Part shown: in pieces, positions 26,550 to 35,193 of the stretch
Layout: every line of letters begins with the position of its first letter
How positions within the stretch are numbered: the first letter of the stretch is position 1
DNA from: G963665925 sp963676345
GTDB lineage: Bacteria; Bacillota; Clostridia; Peptostreptococcales; Acidaminobacteraceae
NCBI GenBank assembly: GCA_963676345.2
Contig: CAXXTS010000002.1
Span: 186,001 to 250,000 of the forward strand
DNA: 64,000 nucleotides
Direction of reading: 5' to 3'
Notes under the pieces: generated by a model
What the model was told of the DNA's origin: nothing
Seen by the model: the letters and a program-made list of their open reading frames with translations, nothing else
Databases searched by the model: none
Made by a program: the position numbers and the translations under genes

Positions 26550-27791
26550 ATGACACGTAAAAAATTGCTTTATGGACTGCTGGAAATTAACCTCTCCTGC
26601 ATAGTGATAATTGCATATTATTACATTGTCGCGCAGTCACCTGCACGCTTTCTAAGCGCAAGTCCACACCCGCTTATTATCATTGCTGCAGTGATTGGGC
26701 TTCGTTATGGCAACTACATTGGCATCCTTGGTGCTGTAATTTGTACTGCCTATTACGGCTATGTCTATACAGATCAGGTTGGAAAATTCCTTACCATCCT
26801 AAGTAGTTTCAATTACTATAAGTATTTACTTTCTATTTTTTGGGCAGCACTTATTCTGGGGATTTTTAGAGACAATTACGACATTGTAACCCTTCGTCTA
26901 AACAACCGACTTTTACTTCTAGAAACCGGTCTTGAGAAACTTGGACGCAGATATGAAGAGTCTTTGGCGGTTAACAAAGACCTCAAAAAACAAATTATTG
27001 GTGCTGAACACAGTATTTTGTCCCTTTATGAAATTGCCACCAGACTTGATTCATTAGATCCGGAAGATGTCTATACAGACACTATGGGGATTCTTAAAAA
27101 ATTTATAAATGCCACAACCGTTTCCTTGTTTATTGTTGATAAAAAAAACAAAGATCTGCTCAGACTTAAAATTCGAATGGGCAACCCTGTCAACAAGGAT
27201 ATACGCACCATTGATGTCCTAAAGTCTGAAGGCTTTAGGCGCGTTGTGCAGGACCACGAAACGCTTAAGTGGAATGATACGGACGACTCTGATTTTCCAC
27301 TGATGTCCGCCCCAATTCTACTGAACGATCAAGTCGTTGCAATTATTAATATTGAAGATATGGACTTTGATGTACTTTCAGAATACGCATTTAATCTTTT
27401 CAAGGTTATTGTCGAATGGGTCAGCAAGTCACTTGCCCAAGCCCTGTATGTTGACCAGCAAATCCATGAAGACCGCTATATTGAACAAACACAGTTCTTG
27501 CAGCACAAGGCCTTTGAAACCCGTCTTGAACAGGAAAAACGAAGAGAAGCAGAATTTGAACTGGACTATCTACTCTTAAAATACAAGTTGGATGATATTC
27601 GATTTGAGGATGTCCACGAAAAAATCACACGTGTTTTGCGCTCAGTAGATGTATATAGCTTCATTGAAGAAGAACAGAGCATATTGGTTCTACTGCCTGC
27701 AACCCCTTTATCGGCAGCTGAAATGATTAACGAACGGATCATGAAGAATTTGGAATATAAGGTTCGTCAGATTCAAACTGACTTACAGTAA
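26550..27791 (+). CDS. pelD: PelD-like c-di-GMP receptor (degenerate GGDEF)
   Basis: A 413-residue protein: four membrane segments in residues 8-115, a coiled linker (120-150), a GAF domain (160-300) and a GGDEF-like domain (310-413). The GGDEF position reads EEEQS, so it cannot make c-di-GMP, but the inhibitory-site RxxD is intact as RSVD at 364-367, exactly five residues before it. This matches PelD, the inner-membrane receptor that activates Pel synthesis when c-di-GMP binds. Neighbouring pelE, pelF and pelG confirm it. Confidence 0.9.
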   Translation: MTRKKLLYGLLEINLSCIVIIAYYYIVAQSPARFLSASPHPLIIIAAVIGLRYGNYIGILGAVICTAYYGYVYTDQVGKFLTILSSFNYYKYLLSIFWAALILGIFRDNYDIVTLRLNNRLLLLETGLEKLGRRYEESLAVNKDLKKQIIGAEHSILSLYEIATRLDSLDPEDVYTDTMGILKKFINATTVSLFIVDKKNKDLLRLKIRMGNPVNKDIRTIDVLKSEGFRRVVQDHETLKWNDTDDSDFPLMSAPILLNDQVVAIINIEDMDFDVLSEYAFNLFKVIVEWVSKSLAQALYVDQQIHEDRYIEQTQFLQHKAFETRLEQEKRREAEFELDYLLLKYKLDDIRFEDVHEKITRVLRSVDVYSFIEEEQSILVLLPATPLSAAEMINERIMKNLEYKVRQIQTDLQ

Positions 27792-27803
27792 GGAGGCCAA
27801 CCT

Positions 27804-28781
27804 ATGAAATATGTATATTCCAGCTTTCTCGCCTTACTTGGTGTTATTGATTTCGTATACTTCGTTCAGTACTGCAGCGTCCCTGCTACTGCACTGAACT
27901 TCATTATCATACATCTGTCTATCGGTCTGATTTCTTTTATCCTTGCAGCACCGGTTCCAAATCGTTACAGAATTTATCCCTATTTTCTCTTTTGGGCCAT
28001 GCCTGGATTTGGCCCTCTGGCATTTGGGCTAATACAGTTCTCTGTTATCTATATGGAATACAACCAGACCCTTATCTTTGAGTATGAAAAATATCTCTAT
28101 TATGAAAAAGTGCTTGATATTAAGTCTCAAACAACCTTTACAAGCGATGTCCAAACAATCAGTCTGCAAGATCGTTTTCTTTACTCTCAGCACGATACGA
28201 AAAAGGATATGATTTCCTCCATGCTCAGCGGCGAGGAATCTGATTACTCTTATCTGCTAAAAGACAGTCTAGATGATGACGATATGGAAGTGACACACTA
28301 TGCAGCAACTGCACTAAACGCCTTTGAAAATGAGTTTGAAAAAATTATCAACCAGACGCGCAAGGCTTATCTTGCCAATCGCTCTGCGCAAAATTTAGTG
28401 CTGTATATTGATGCCATGGAGAAATATTTAGACTCACGCCTGCCTGACTATGAGGTTGAAAAAATCCTCAGAACTGATTATATCTATTTGCTTAAGGAAC
28501 ATCTTAAAATAGATCCGACATCACGCAGCAGCCATCTAAAACTTTTAACCTCACTCATGCAGCTTGAAAAATACGCCGACCTGCTTGATGAACTGCGAGA
28601 GTACATGCTTCTTTACCCCAATGACCCCGAAGGACACCTGCTCATTATGAAATACCTTTATAAAAACAATCGCAAAGATAAGCTGTCCAAGTACACAGAA
28701 AGTATAGACAGAAGATATGCCGAGCTTCCTAAAAAAATGAATGCTTACGTGAAATTCTGGTCACAAAAAGGAGCGGTATAA
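27804..28781 (+). CDS. pelE: PelE-like membrane/TPR protein
   Basis: A 325-residue protein with two or three N-terminal membrane segments (residues 5-75) followed by an alpha-helical cytosolic part with TPR-like pairs (YLDSRLPDYEVEKILRTDY, HLKLLTSLMQLEKYADLLDEL). PelE links PelD to the synthase and exporter in the Pel machine. AGGAGG precedes the ATG, and its stop overlaps the pelF start (TAATG). Sequence conservation in PelE is low, so the call leans on gene order. Confidence 0.8.
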   Translation: MKYVYSSFLALLGVIDFVYFVQYCSVPATALNFIIIHLSIGLISFILAAPVPNRYRIYPYFLFWAMPGFGPLAFGLIQFSVIYMEYNQTLIFEYEKYLYYEKVLDIKSQTTFTSDVQTISLQDRFLYSQHDTKKDMISSMLSGEESDYSYLLKDSLDDDDMEVTHYAATALNAFENEFEKIINQTRKAYLANRSAQNLVLYIDAMEKYLDSRLPDYEVEKILRTDYIYLLKEHLKIDPTSRSSHLKLLTSLMQLEKYADLLDELREYMLLYPNDPEGHLLIMKYLYKNNRKDKLSKYTESIDRRYAELPKKMNAYVKFWSQKGAV

Positions 28782-30190
28782 TGCGCATATGTATTATTGC
28801 TGAAGGATCCTACCCTTACATTTCAGGGGGCGTTTCTACATGGACACACAGATTGGTTCAGGAAATGCCAGAGTATGATTTTGAAATACTCTCCATAATG
28901 CCTGACCCACAAAATTACAGCAAGTTCAAGTATGACCCACCACCGATGGTCAAAAAAGTTACTACAAATTATTTAAATACGTATTTGAATTTGAAGCATA
29001 AACGCCGACTGCGCGAGCCTCTGATTCCAATATCTCAAAAGGCTGCCATTAATGATTTCATTTTCTTTAATGACACCATCGACTGGAAAGAATTTGCAAA
29101 GATTATTTCCAACCCCTCTAAGCTTGGCAACAGCATTGACTTTCTTCAGTCCAAGCTTTTTTGGGAATTTGTACGAAAAAAGTACTTAGAAGAATACAAC
29201 CTTTATGAGTTTAATGCCTTTTTTTGGACCATACGGTCTATGCTTCTGCCAGTCATTCACCTCATGCAGCAACCTATTCCAGAGGCTGACATTTACCACT
29301 GTGTCTCTACTGGATACGCTGGACTCATCGGCCTAATGGCAAAAGCACAATATGACAAGCCGGTAATTCTAACTGAGCATGGCATCTACGCCAGGGAACG
29401 TGAAGAAGATATATTGAAGTCCAGATGGTTGATGGTCAGTTATAAAAAGCTTTGGATTGAATTTTTCTATTTTATTTCAAAAGGGGTATACCATACAGCA
29501 GACCAAATCATCACACTTTTTGATAGAAACCATCAAATTCAGCTAGAACTTGGCGCTCCTGAAGATAAGTGTAGCGTCATCCCAAATGGCATAGAACCAT
29601 CAGATTACACTGTACAAGAAGTTCACCCAACACGCATGCACGTTGGCTCTATACTCAGAGTGGTTCCCATTAAAGATGTTTTGACCTTAATTCGGGCTTT
29701 TAAACTCGTTTATCAAGCCGAACCAGAGGCGCGTCTCTTCCTAATAGGACCCACAGATGAGGATGAAGCCTATTTTGAACAGTGTCAAAACTTGATTTCT
29801 ATTCTTGGACTGGAGGATATCATCCAGTTTACCGGCAGGATCAATATTCATGATATGTTACCGCAAATAGATGTGCTGACGCTAACATCTATTTCCGAGG
29901 GGATGCCTCTTGTCATATTAGAAGGGCTTGCCAGCGGCATTCCATTTGTTTCAACCAATGTTGGCAGCTGTAAAGACCTTCTTGAAGGAACCACCGACAC
30001 CTATGGCCCTGCTGGCATTATTGTACCGCCAGTTTCTCCAAATGCGATTGCAAATGCTATTTTGAAACTGCTCAGAACCCCCTCGCTTAGAAAAGAGTAT
30101 GCCGACAACGGCAGGAGGCGGGTGGAAGCCTTGTACAGCAATGCACAGCTGACACAAGCTTATAAGAATATATACGATAGATACAGGTGA
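28781..30190 (+). CDS. pelF: PelF-like GT4 glycosyltransferase
   Basis: A 469-residue cytosolic glycosyltransferase of family GT4. It opens RICIIAEGSYPYISGGVSTWTHRL, as PelF does, has the donor-site VIPNGIEPSDY, and the C-terminal E-x7-E motif in SEGMPLVILEGLASG. In Pseudomonas PelF polymerises the Pel chain from UDP-sugars. It is translationally coupled to pelE and followed four bases later by pelG. Confidence 0.93.
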   Translation: MRICIIAEGSYPYISGGVSTWTHRLVQEMPEYDFEILSIMPDPQNYSKFKYDPPPMVKKVTTNYLNTYLNLKHKRRLREPLIPISQKAAINDFIFFNDTIDWKEFAKIISNPSKLGNSIDFLQSKLFWEFVRKKYLEEYNLYEFNAFFWTIRSMLLPVIHLMQQPIPEADIYHCVSTGYAGLIGLMAKAQYDKPVILTEHGIYAREREEDILKSRWLMVSYKKLWIEFFYFISKGVYHTADQIITLFDRNHQIQLELGAPEDKCSVIPNGIEPSDYTVQEVHPTRMHVGSILRVVPIKDVLTLIRAFKLVYQAEPEARLFLIGPTDEDEAYFEQCQNLISILGLEDIIQFTGRINIHDMLPQIDVLTLTSISEGMPLVILEGLASGIPFVSTNVGSCKDLLEGTTDTYGPAGIIVPPVSPNAIANAILKLLRTPSLRKEYADNGRRRVEALYSNAQLTQAYKNIYDRYR

Positions 30191-30194
30191 TATT

Positions 30195-31712
30195 ATGGCT
30201 GGTATTGGCTTTACACTAAAAAAACTATTTCAAGAAGAAACCTTCACGCAGCGCACAAAAGCCTATATGTACTCTGCCCTCGTAGCAGCAGGCCCTTGGA
30301 TTGCCGCAGTTGTTACTGTGAATATGCTGGTTGTGCTCTCGGAGTGGATTATAGATGCAGATGTTCAGCGCGACTTGTTCATGGGTACCATTGTCTACTC
30401 ATTTGTGTTTTCACAAATATTCACAGCACCTTGGCAGCTCGTCATTACCCGTTATATCTCTGATAAACTTTACCTGAAAGAATATGATTATATTAAGCCA
30501 TCTGCAATCGGCATGTCTAAGCTGGTTGGTTCAATAAATATCATTGCAGCAATTGTCTTTTATATATCTAAAGAACTGCCATTGCACTATATAATTATGG
30601 CCATTATGCTCTTTTTCATTTTGTCTATGATTTGGATTATTATGGTTTACTTAAGTGCGGTTAAAGACTATGGCCTAATTTCAAAAGCCTATATTTTCGG
30701 CGGAGCTATTACCCTTGGGTTGGGCATTCTGTTTTCTAGGTATCCCCTCCCCTTTCCAGCCTATCAGGAAGGCAGTAACCTGCTCTTTTCTTACCTGTCA
30801 GGCATGACCTTTACTCTGGTACTCCTGTCGTACACTTTTTTTGGAAACTTCAAATACGGCAATGGACTGGAATATGACTTTCTGCGTATTTTAGACAAAT
30901 ATCCTTCACTCTTCTTTGTTGGCTTATTTTATACACTGGGTCTTTGGATTGATGATATTCTCATGTGGTTCAGTTATGTAGGGGTCAGTATTTACGGAAC
31001 TTACTTGTATGCCCCCCTTTATGACAACGCCATTTTCCTAGCCTACCTGACCATCATTCCAACGATGGTTCTCTTTGTCGTGTCAATAGAAACTGAATTT
31101 TACGATACCTATAAAAAGTACTACAGTCTTGTTAATGGCGGAGGGACCTATAAAAACATTCTCCTTGCCAACAAGGAAATGCGCCGCTCTCTCTACAGAC
31201 AAGTCGCCTACACCTTTGAAATTCAAGCCCTACTCTCAGGCACGATTATTCTCGCTGCACCTCAACTTTTTCACTTTTTTAAGGCCTCTATCATTATCCG
31301 CAGTATTTTTCAAATATGTTCAGTTGGAGCCCTATTTAATATCTTCATTTTTGTCGTCATGCTTGTTATGCTTTACTTTGAGGCGCGCTTACAAGCTGTC
31401 TTAATAACAGGCTGTTTCATGGTGACTAATTTAGTCTTCACTCTGTACTTTCTTCCACTTGGACTTGACTATTATGGCTACGGGTTTATGCTTAGTGCCA
31501 TTCTGACATTTATTATCTCTCTTTTCATTGCCTTTAAATTCATCCGAAATATTGATTACATCACTTTTGCAAAGCAGCCCCTCTTCATTGTTAAACACGA
31601 GTACTTATTCACCTGGCTCGCTGATAAATTGAACATTTCTGCTTCAAAACGTGTCCACCGACGAGAAAGGAGGCGAAGAAACCATGAAACGTCTTACGAC
31701 TATGAATCTTGA
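30195..31712 (+). CDS. pelG: PelG-like polysaccharide exporter
   Basis: A 505-residue membrane protein with about 12 transmembrane helices, of the Wzx/MOP type. It opens MAGIGFTLKKLFQEETF, a PelG signature, and SALVAAGPWIAAV. It would carry the Pel chain across the membrane with PelD and PelE. The Arg-rich C-terminal tail (RVHRRERRRRNHETSYDYES) overlaps the next gene by 29 bases. Confidence 0.93.
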   Translation: MAGIGFTLKKLFQEETFTQRTKAYMYSALVAAGPWIAAVVTVNMLVVLSEWIIDADVQRDLFMGTIVYSFVFSQIFTAPWQLVITRYISDKLYLKEYDYIKPSAIGMSKLVGSINIIAAIVFYISKELPLHYIIMAIMLFFILSMIWIIMVYLSAVKDYGLISKAYIFGGAITLGLGILFSRYPLPFPAYQEGSNLLFSYLSGMTFTLVLLSYTFFGNFKYGNGLEYDFLRILDKYPSLFFVGLFYTLGLWIDDILMWFSYVGVSIYGTYLYAPLYDNAIFLAYLTIIPTMVLFVVSIETEFYDTYKKYYSLVNGGGTYKNILLANKEMRRSLYRQVAYTFEIQALLSGTIILAAPQLFHFFKASIIIRSIFQICSVGALFNIFIFVVMLVMLYFEARLQAVLITGCFMVTNLVFTLYFLPLGLDYYGYGFMLSAILTFIISLFIAFKFIRNIDYITFAKQPLFIVKHEYLFTWLADKLNISASKRVHRRERRRRNHETSYDYES

Positions 31713-33150
31713 CACGATTAAATTTCAGCCTCCAGATTGTGACTACGCCTGTCCTTTTTTAGCCTATCTCGAGCAAGATACCCTTCGACTGGTTAAAAAG
31801 AACCGATTTCATAGGCGTTTTTCACAGCGCTATACACAGCTCGTCATGCTCCTTAGCCCAAATCATATTTCTACAATTCCAGACGAAGTTGCCGTTTTGG
31901 TTGAAGAATTTTATGAAAAAGTTCAGGTGGTTAATCTAAAACAAGACAGAGGGCGTATTATTAATGTTGTAAAGTTCACGATATTTATGCTCAATAAGTC
32001 CATCATGGAGTGGAACCTATCACATCCTGACACAGAAGACGTTTACTTAAATCTGACTGTTGCCTTCATTTATGGAGACCAGCTTATTTTCTTCAATTTT
32101 GGGGACAATCTTGTCTATATGTATCGAGATGGGGATCTTTCTAGTTTCACCGGGGGCTCACTCAATACAGAAATGCACTTCAGCCTCAAAACAGGCCAAG
32201 CTGGCAGAGTTGAGTACACCCTATTTGCAAATAATGTTCCCCCTATTGGAAAAGCGAAGTTTGAATCACAACAAATCACGACTCTATTTAAGTTGTCTCA
32301 CAGACTTTTAAAAGATGATATGCTTGCTTTGTTATCAGAAAACAGCATCGATATTCCCAAACTGCGTGTCAATGTCAATTTATACGAAGACACTATTGAA
32401 CGAAAACAACTCTTAGACCTTATAAAGAAAAGTCAATCCGAAAAGACAAATCATTACGGATGGGTCATATTGTCTTTTCCTGAAGTACAGGAACTCAGAC
32501 AATCGGTTCGTTATACTTTTTTTAAAACCATTCAGGGCATACTCACATATCTAATTTTACTTTCCACACTCATTATGCCACTTGTTTATCAGCTTATGAA
32601 TGACACAGACATGACACCTGTGCGTACTTTTAATACGCCCCCTACAACTGCTCAGGTTATTTTAGTTGTAGATGATACCACGGGGATTCTAACGCCCCTT
32701 CCCTCCATCGCAACGGCTCAAGACAAAGACATTGAACTGAATGACCTCCGATCTACTACAGTTGTCTTTTCAAAAGCCTTAACAAAATGGTCTCACCTGA
32801 ATTTGGTATCTTATCGCACGCTTGATATTGACTTTATCGAACAATTTACTGCGTATGACAAGGATTCCATTCTGGAAACTCTATCTCTTACGCATTACGA
32901 TAAAAAATCCTATATGGAGATTATTGACTTTCTAAATCCTTCAATAGTGTGGGGCTCTGATGTGCGTACTCAGATACTCCTACCCGTTTTTAGTGAGTCA
33001 AGAAAAACACCACTTACCCTAAAAGAGATTTCAAAAGCGTACTACGGCTCTGATCAATACGCCGACTTTTTACAAAATTATAATGGATTGTCCAGTGCAC
33101 ATAGGCCTTATGAGAAATCCATTATGATTCCACCCCTAGGACTAAAGTAA
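31684..33150 (+). CDS. PP2C-like / transmembrane / LysM-like protein, last gene of the Pel-type operon
   Basis: A 488-residue protein with no ready name. Residues 1-270 resemble a degenerate PP2C phosphatase: LTVAFIYGDQLIFFNFGDNLVYMYRDGDL parallels the strand-GDS-strand-dG core, but the second metal-site Asp are not obvious. One membrane segment lies at about 280-300 (GILTYLILLSTLIMPLVY). The outside part ends in TLKEISKAYYGSDQYADFL and NGLSSAHRPYEKSIMIPPL, a LysM-like shape. AAAGGAGG precedes the ATG at 31684, inside pelG. A cytosol-to-wall bridge in Pel control or secretion is inference. Confidence 0.6.
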   Translation: MKRLTTMNLDTIKFQPPDCDYACPFLAYLEQDTLRLVKKNRFHRRFSQRYTQLVMLLSPNHISTIPDEVAVLVEEFYEKVQVVNLKQDRGRIINVVKFTIFMLNKSIMEWNLSHPDTEDVYLNLTVAFIYGDQLIFFNFGDNLVYMYRDGDLSSFTGGSLNTEMHFSLKTGQAGRVEYTLFANNVPPIGKAKFESQQITTLFKLSHRLLKDDMLALLSENSIDIPKLRVNVNLYEDTIERKQLLDLIKKSQSEKTNHYGWVILSFPEVQELRQSVRYTFFKTIQGILTYLILLSTLIMPLVYQLMNDTDMTPVRTFNTPPTTAQVILVVDDTTGILTPLPSIATAQDKDIELNDLRSTTVVFSKALTKWSHLNLVSYRTLDIDFIEQFTAYDKDSILETLSLTHYDKKSYMEIIDFLNPSIVWGSDVRTQILLPVFSESRKTPLTLKEISKAYYGSDQYADFLQNYNGLSSAHRPYEKSIMIPPLGLK

Positions 33151-33156
33151 TTTTAT

Positions 33157-33254
33157 GCACCGTGCAATCTCCGATTGCCGCTGGGCCTTAGTCACTTCTT
33201 TTGGAAGTTCGAACAGCACCGTGCAATCTGCGATTGCCGCTGGGCCTTAGTCAC
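33157..33254. repeat. Two 38-bp direct repeats with internal hairpins (copy B, repeat part)
   Basis: Two copies of a 38-bp unit (33158-33195 and 33217-33254) differ at one base and are separated by 21 bases. Each holds a 6-bp stem GCAATC-TCC/TGC-GATTGC followed by CGCTGGGCCTTAGTCAC. The layout parallels the 48-bp units at 58.2 kb (CAACC-TCC-GGTTG then GACGCTGG). They lie right after the last Pel gene. Confidence 0.75.
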
Positions 33255-33261
33255 GACCAAT

Positions 33262-33327
33262 AGAAATGCGTTGAGAGGATAAGCCATACATGCCAGCATG
33301 TATGGCTTATCCTCTCAACGCATTTCT
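33262..33327. repeat. Perfect 32-bp inverted repeat (copy B, long hairpin)
   Basis: Bases 33262-33293 are perfectly complementary to 33296-33327 with a two-base centre. The ends read AGAAAT and ATTTCT, followed by GCTGTTCTTTGTCTTTTT. It lies between the converging Pel and glycerol genes and may stop transcription, though a 32-bp perfect stem without an adjoining U-run is not a typical terminator. Confidence 0.8.
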
Positions 33328-33350
33328 GCTGTTCTTTGTCTTTTTCGCAA

Positions 33351-33386
33351 AAAAGAACCATTCGAATACAGTCGAATGGTTCTTTT
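33351..33386. terminator. Bidirectional terminator between the Pel and glycerol operons
   Basis: A perfect 15-bp stem AAAAGAACCATTCGA/TCGAATGGTTCTTTT (33351-33365 with 33372-33386) with a six-base loop and A/T tails on both strands. It ends the minus-strand sigma-54 regulator transcript 14 bases past its stop and can also stop the Pel transcript. Confidence 0.75.
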
Positions 33387-33399
33387 ATATTGGGGGTAT

Positions 33400-34797
33400 C
33401 TAATCGCGCAAACCATACTTTCTGGCTTTAGCTGCAACTGTTTTATGTGTCAGCCCTAGGGCTTTTCCGGCTGCATTGAAGCTGCCGTGTTTTTTAAGGG
33501 CAAGTTCGATTATTTCTCTTTCGTAGCTGTCAAAAGAAGCTACATCATTGAAAGCAGAAAGATTCACCAGTCCAGTGGTTGGTTGAGATGTTTTTTGCAT
33601 TGTATAGTGCTTTGAAATATTACGGGGTAAATCATTGACATCAATGTATCCGTCATCGACAAAAATCATGACGCGTTCCATTACATTTTCCAGCTCACGA
33701 ATATTGCCAGGCCATTCATAGGCTTTAAGATATTCCATTGCTTCGGAGGTCATTACCGGCTGCTCTATCTCAAAATTTTCGGCAGACCGCTTTGCGAAAT
33801 GATTAACAAGCAGCGGGAAATCTACAGTGCGTTCTCTTAAGGATGGCAATTCGATTGGCACCACATTCAAGCGGTAGAATAAATCCTCACGGAATGTGCC
33901 TTCCTCCACCATCTCCTCAAGATGGCAATGTGTTGCAGTAACAATTCTTACATCAATATCGATCGGATGCGTTCCACCAACACGTTCTACTTCACGCTCT
34001 TGAATGGCGCGCAGGAGCTTTACCTGAAGTTCAATCGGCAAATCACCGATCTCATCCAGAAAGAGTGTGCCTCCATGGGCAAGTTCAAATTTCCCTTTTT
34101 TCTGTCGCGCGGCTCCTGTAAAGGCTCCGGCTTCATATCCAAAGAGTTCTGACTCCATTAGGTTCGCTGGTATTGCACCACAGTTCACTGCGACAAACGG
34201 TCCGGCACTTCTTTTACTGTAATTGTGAATTGCGCGTGCGACCAATTCCTTACCCGTTCCGCTCTCGCCTTGAATCATTATGGTTGCACTTGTTTTCGCA
34301 GCTTTGCTTGCCATAGAAAGTACACTTATAAACTTTTTGTCTTGTGTGACGATTTCCGGAAATGGATTTTCTACGTGTTTTTTCTCCTCAGGCTTAAAAA
34401 GCCCAGAAATGTCTACGACTTGACTGCTCTTTTCCGATCGATCTTCGTACTTTATTACCACACCGCAAAACTCACCATCGTCATGCATCGGCGAAGCCTC
34501 AGCATAGATCTTACGATCTCCAATGTGTGTTTGCAGAAAACCCTCTATGTTCTTTTTTCGTCTCAAAGCATCAATTGCCAGTTCATCATCGAGTTGATTG
34601 TACACACTCGAATGAATGAGAGATGCTCTGCTCTGCCTAAATATCTGTCCATAAGCTGGATTAACATATTGAACGATTCCAGCTCGATCGATGATACAGA
34701 CGCCTTGATGCCAAGAACCAAAGAAAATATCATAGTCTTCTGGCGTCTTTATGCCCCTTTCCCTTATCCGATGGATGGGTATGCTACTTAATCTCAA
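33400..34797 (-). CDS. Sigma-54-dependent transcriptional activator (PAS, AAA+, Fis)
   Basis: A 465-residue activator: PAS domain (residues 25-130), AAA+ domain (140-370) with Walker A GESGTGKE, the sigma-54-contacting GAFTGA loop and GGTLFLDEIGDLP, and a C-terminal Fis-type helix-turn-helix (420-465). The PAS domain should sense a small molecule or redox state. It is the last gene of the glycerol cluster and the likely activator of the -24/-12 promoter at 41104-41119. The start is TTG at 34797, with a run of seven G five bases upstream, 21 bases after the DUF1667 stop. Confidence 0.93.
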   Translation of the reverse strand: MRLSSIPIHRIRERGIKTPEDYDIFFGSWHQGVCIIDRAGIVQYVNPAYGQIFRQSRASLIHSSVYNQLDDELAIDALRRKKNIEGFLQTHIGDRKIYAEASPMHDDGEFCGVVIKYEDRSEKSSQVVDISGLFKPEEKKHVENPFPEIVTQDKKFISVLSMASKAAKTSATIMIQGESGTGKELVARAIHNYSKRSAGPFVAVNCGAIPANLMESELFGYEAGAFTGAARQKKGKFELAHGGTLFLDEIGDLPIELQVKLLRAIQEREVERVGGTHPIDIDVRIVTATHCHLEEMVEEGTFREDLFYRLNVVPIELPSLRERTVDFPLLVNHFAKRSAENFEIEQPVMTSEAMEYLKAYEWPGNIRELENVMERVMIFVDDGYIDVNDLPRNISKHYTMQKTSQPTTGLVNLSAFNDVASFDSYEREIIELALKKHGSFNAAGKALGLTHKTVAAKARKYGLRD

Positions 34798-34818
34798 CCG
34801 AACCCCCCCAGACCTGTC

Positions 34819-35193
34819 TTATCGTCTCGTCATACTACGTGTCGCAATAATGTCTGCTCCAGTTTCTAATATGTTCTCAATAATAATGTCCCCACATTTA
34901 ACTGGTGCCTCTACCTCTACAGAATTAATCTCTTCCATTGCCTTAAAAATAAGCTCCTTGGGAATAGCATCTGTCGTACGTACAGGAAGCCTACCAATGA
35001 ATCCATCTTTGATTTTCACAGTTGTTGGCAGCATGCGCGTTGGATTCGTCATTTCTTTTATGGCATAATCTTCTCCACGCTTGCATATATTTCCATCTAC
35101 AATATATCCATTAGGCACTGTCTCGTCTTTTGTCAGTGTCAACCGGCAGCCCATTGGACAAACAATACATACTAAATCATGATGCTTTTTCAT
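34819..35193 (-). CDS. DUF1667 domain protein
   Basis: A 124-residue protein with CIVCPMGCRL near the start and GNICKRGEDYA near residue 35: four cysteines suited to an iron-sulphur or zinc site. DUF1667 proteins regularly follow the GlpA/GlpB-like flavoprotein pair in Firmicutes and probably serve as a third subunit passing electrons from glycerol-3-phosphate. It overlaps the end of the GlpB-like gene by 17 bases. Confidence 0.88.
   Translation of the reverse strand: MKKHHDLVCIVCPMGCRLTLTKDETVPNGYIVDGNICKRGEDYAIKEMTNPTRMLPTTVKIKDGFIGRLPVRTTDAIPKELIFKAMEEINSVEVEAPVKCGDIIIENILETGADIIATRSMTRR

Noticed and set aside
33157..33254. Two-repeat CRISPR remnant or phage attachment site
   Set aside because: Only two repeats, the single spacer is short and hairpin-forming, and there is no integrase, tRNA or cas gene nearby.
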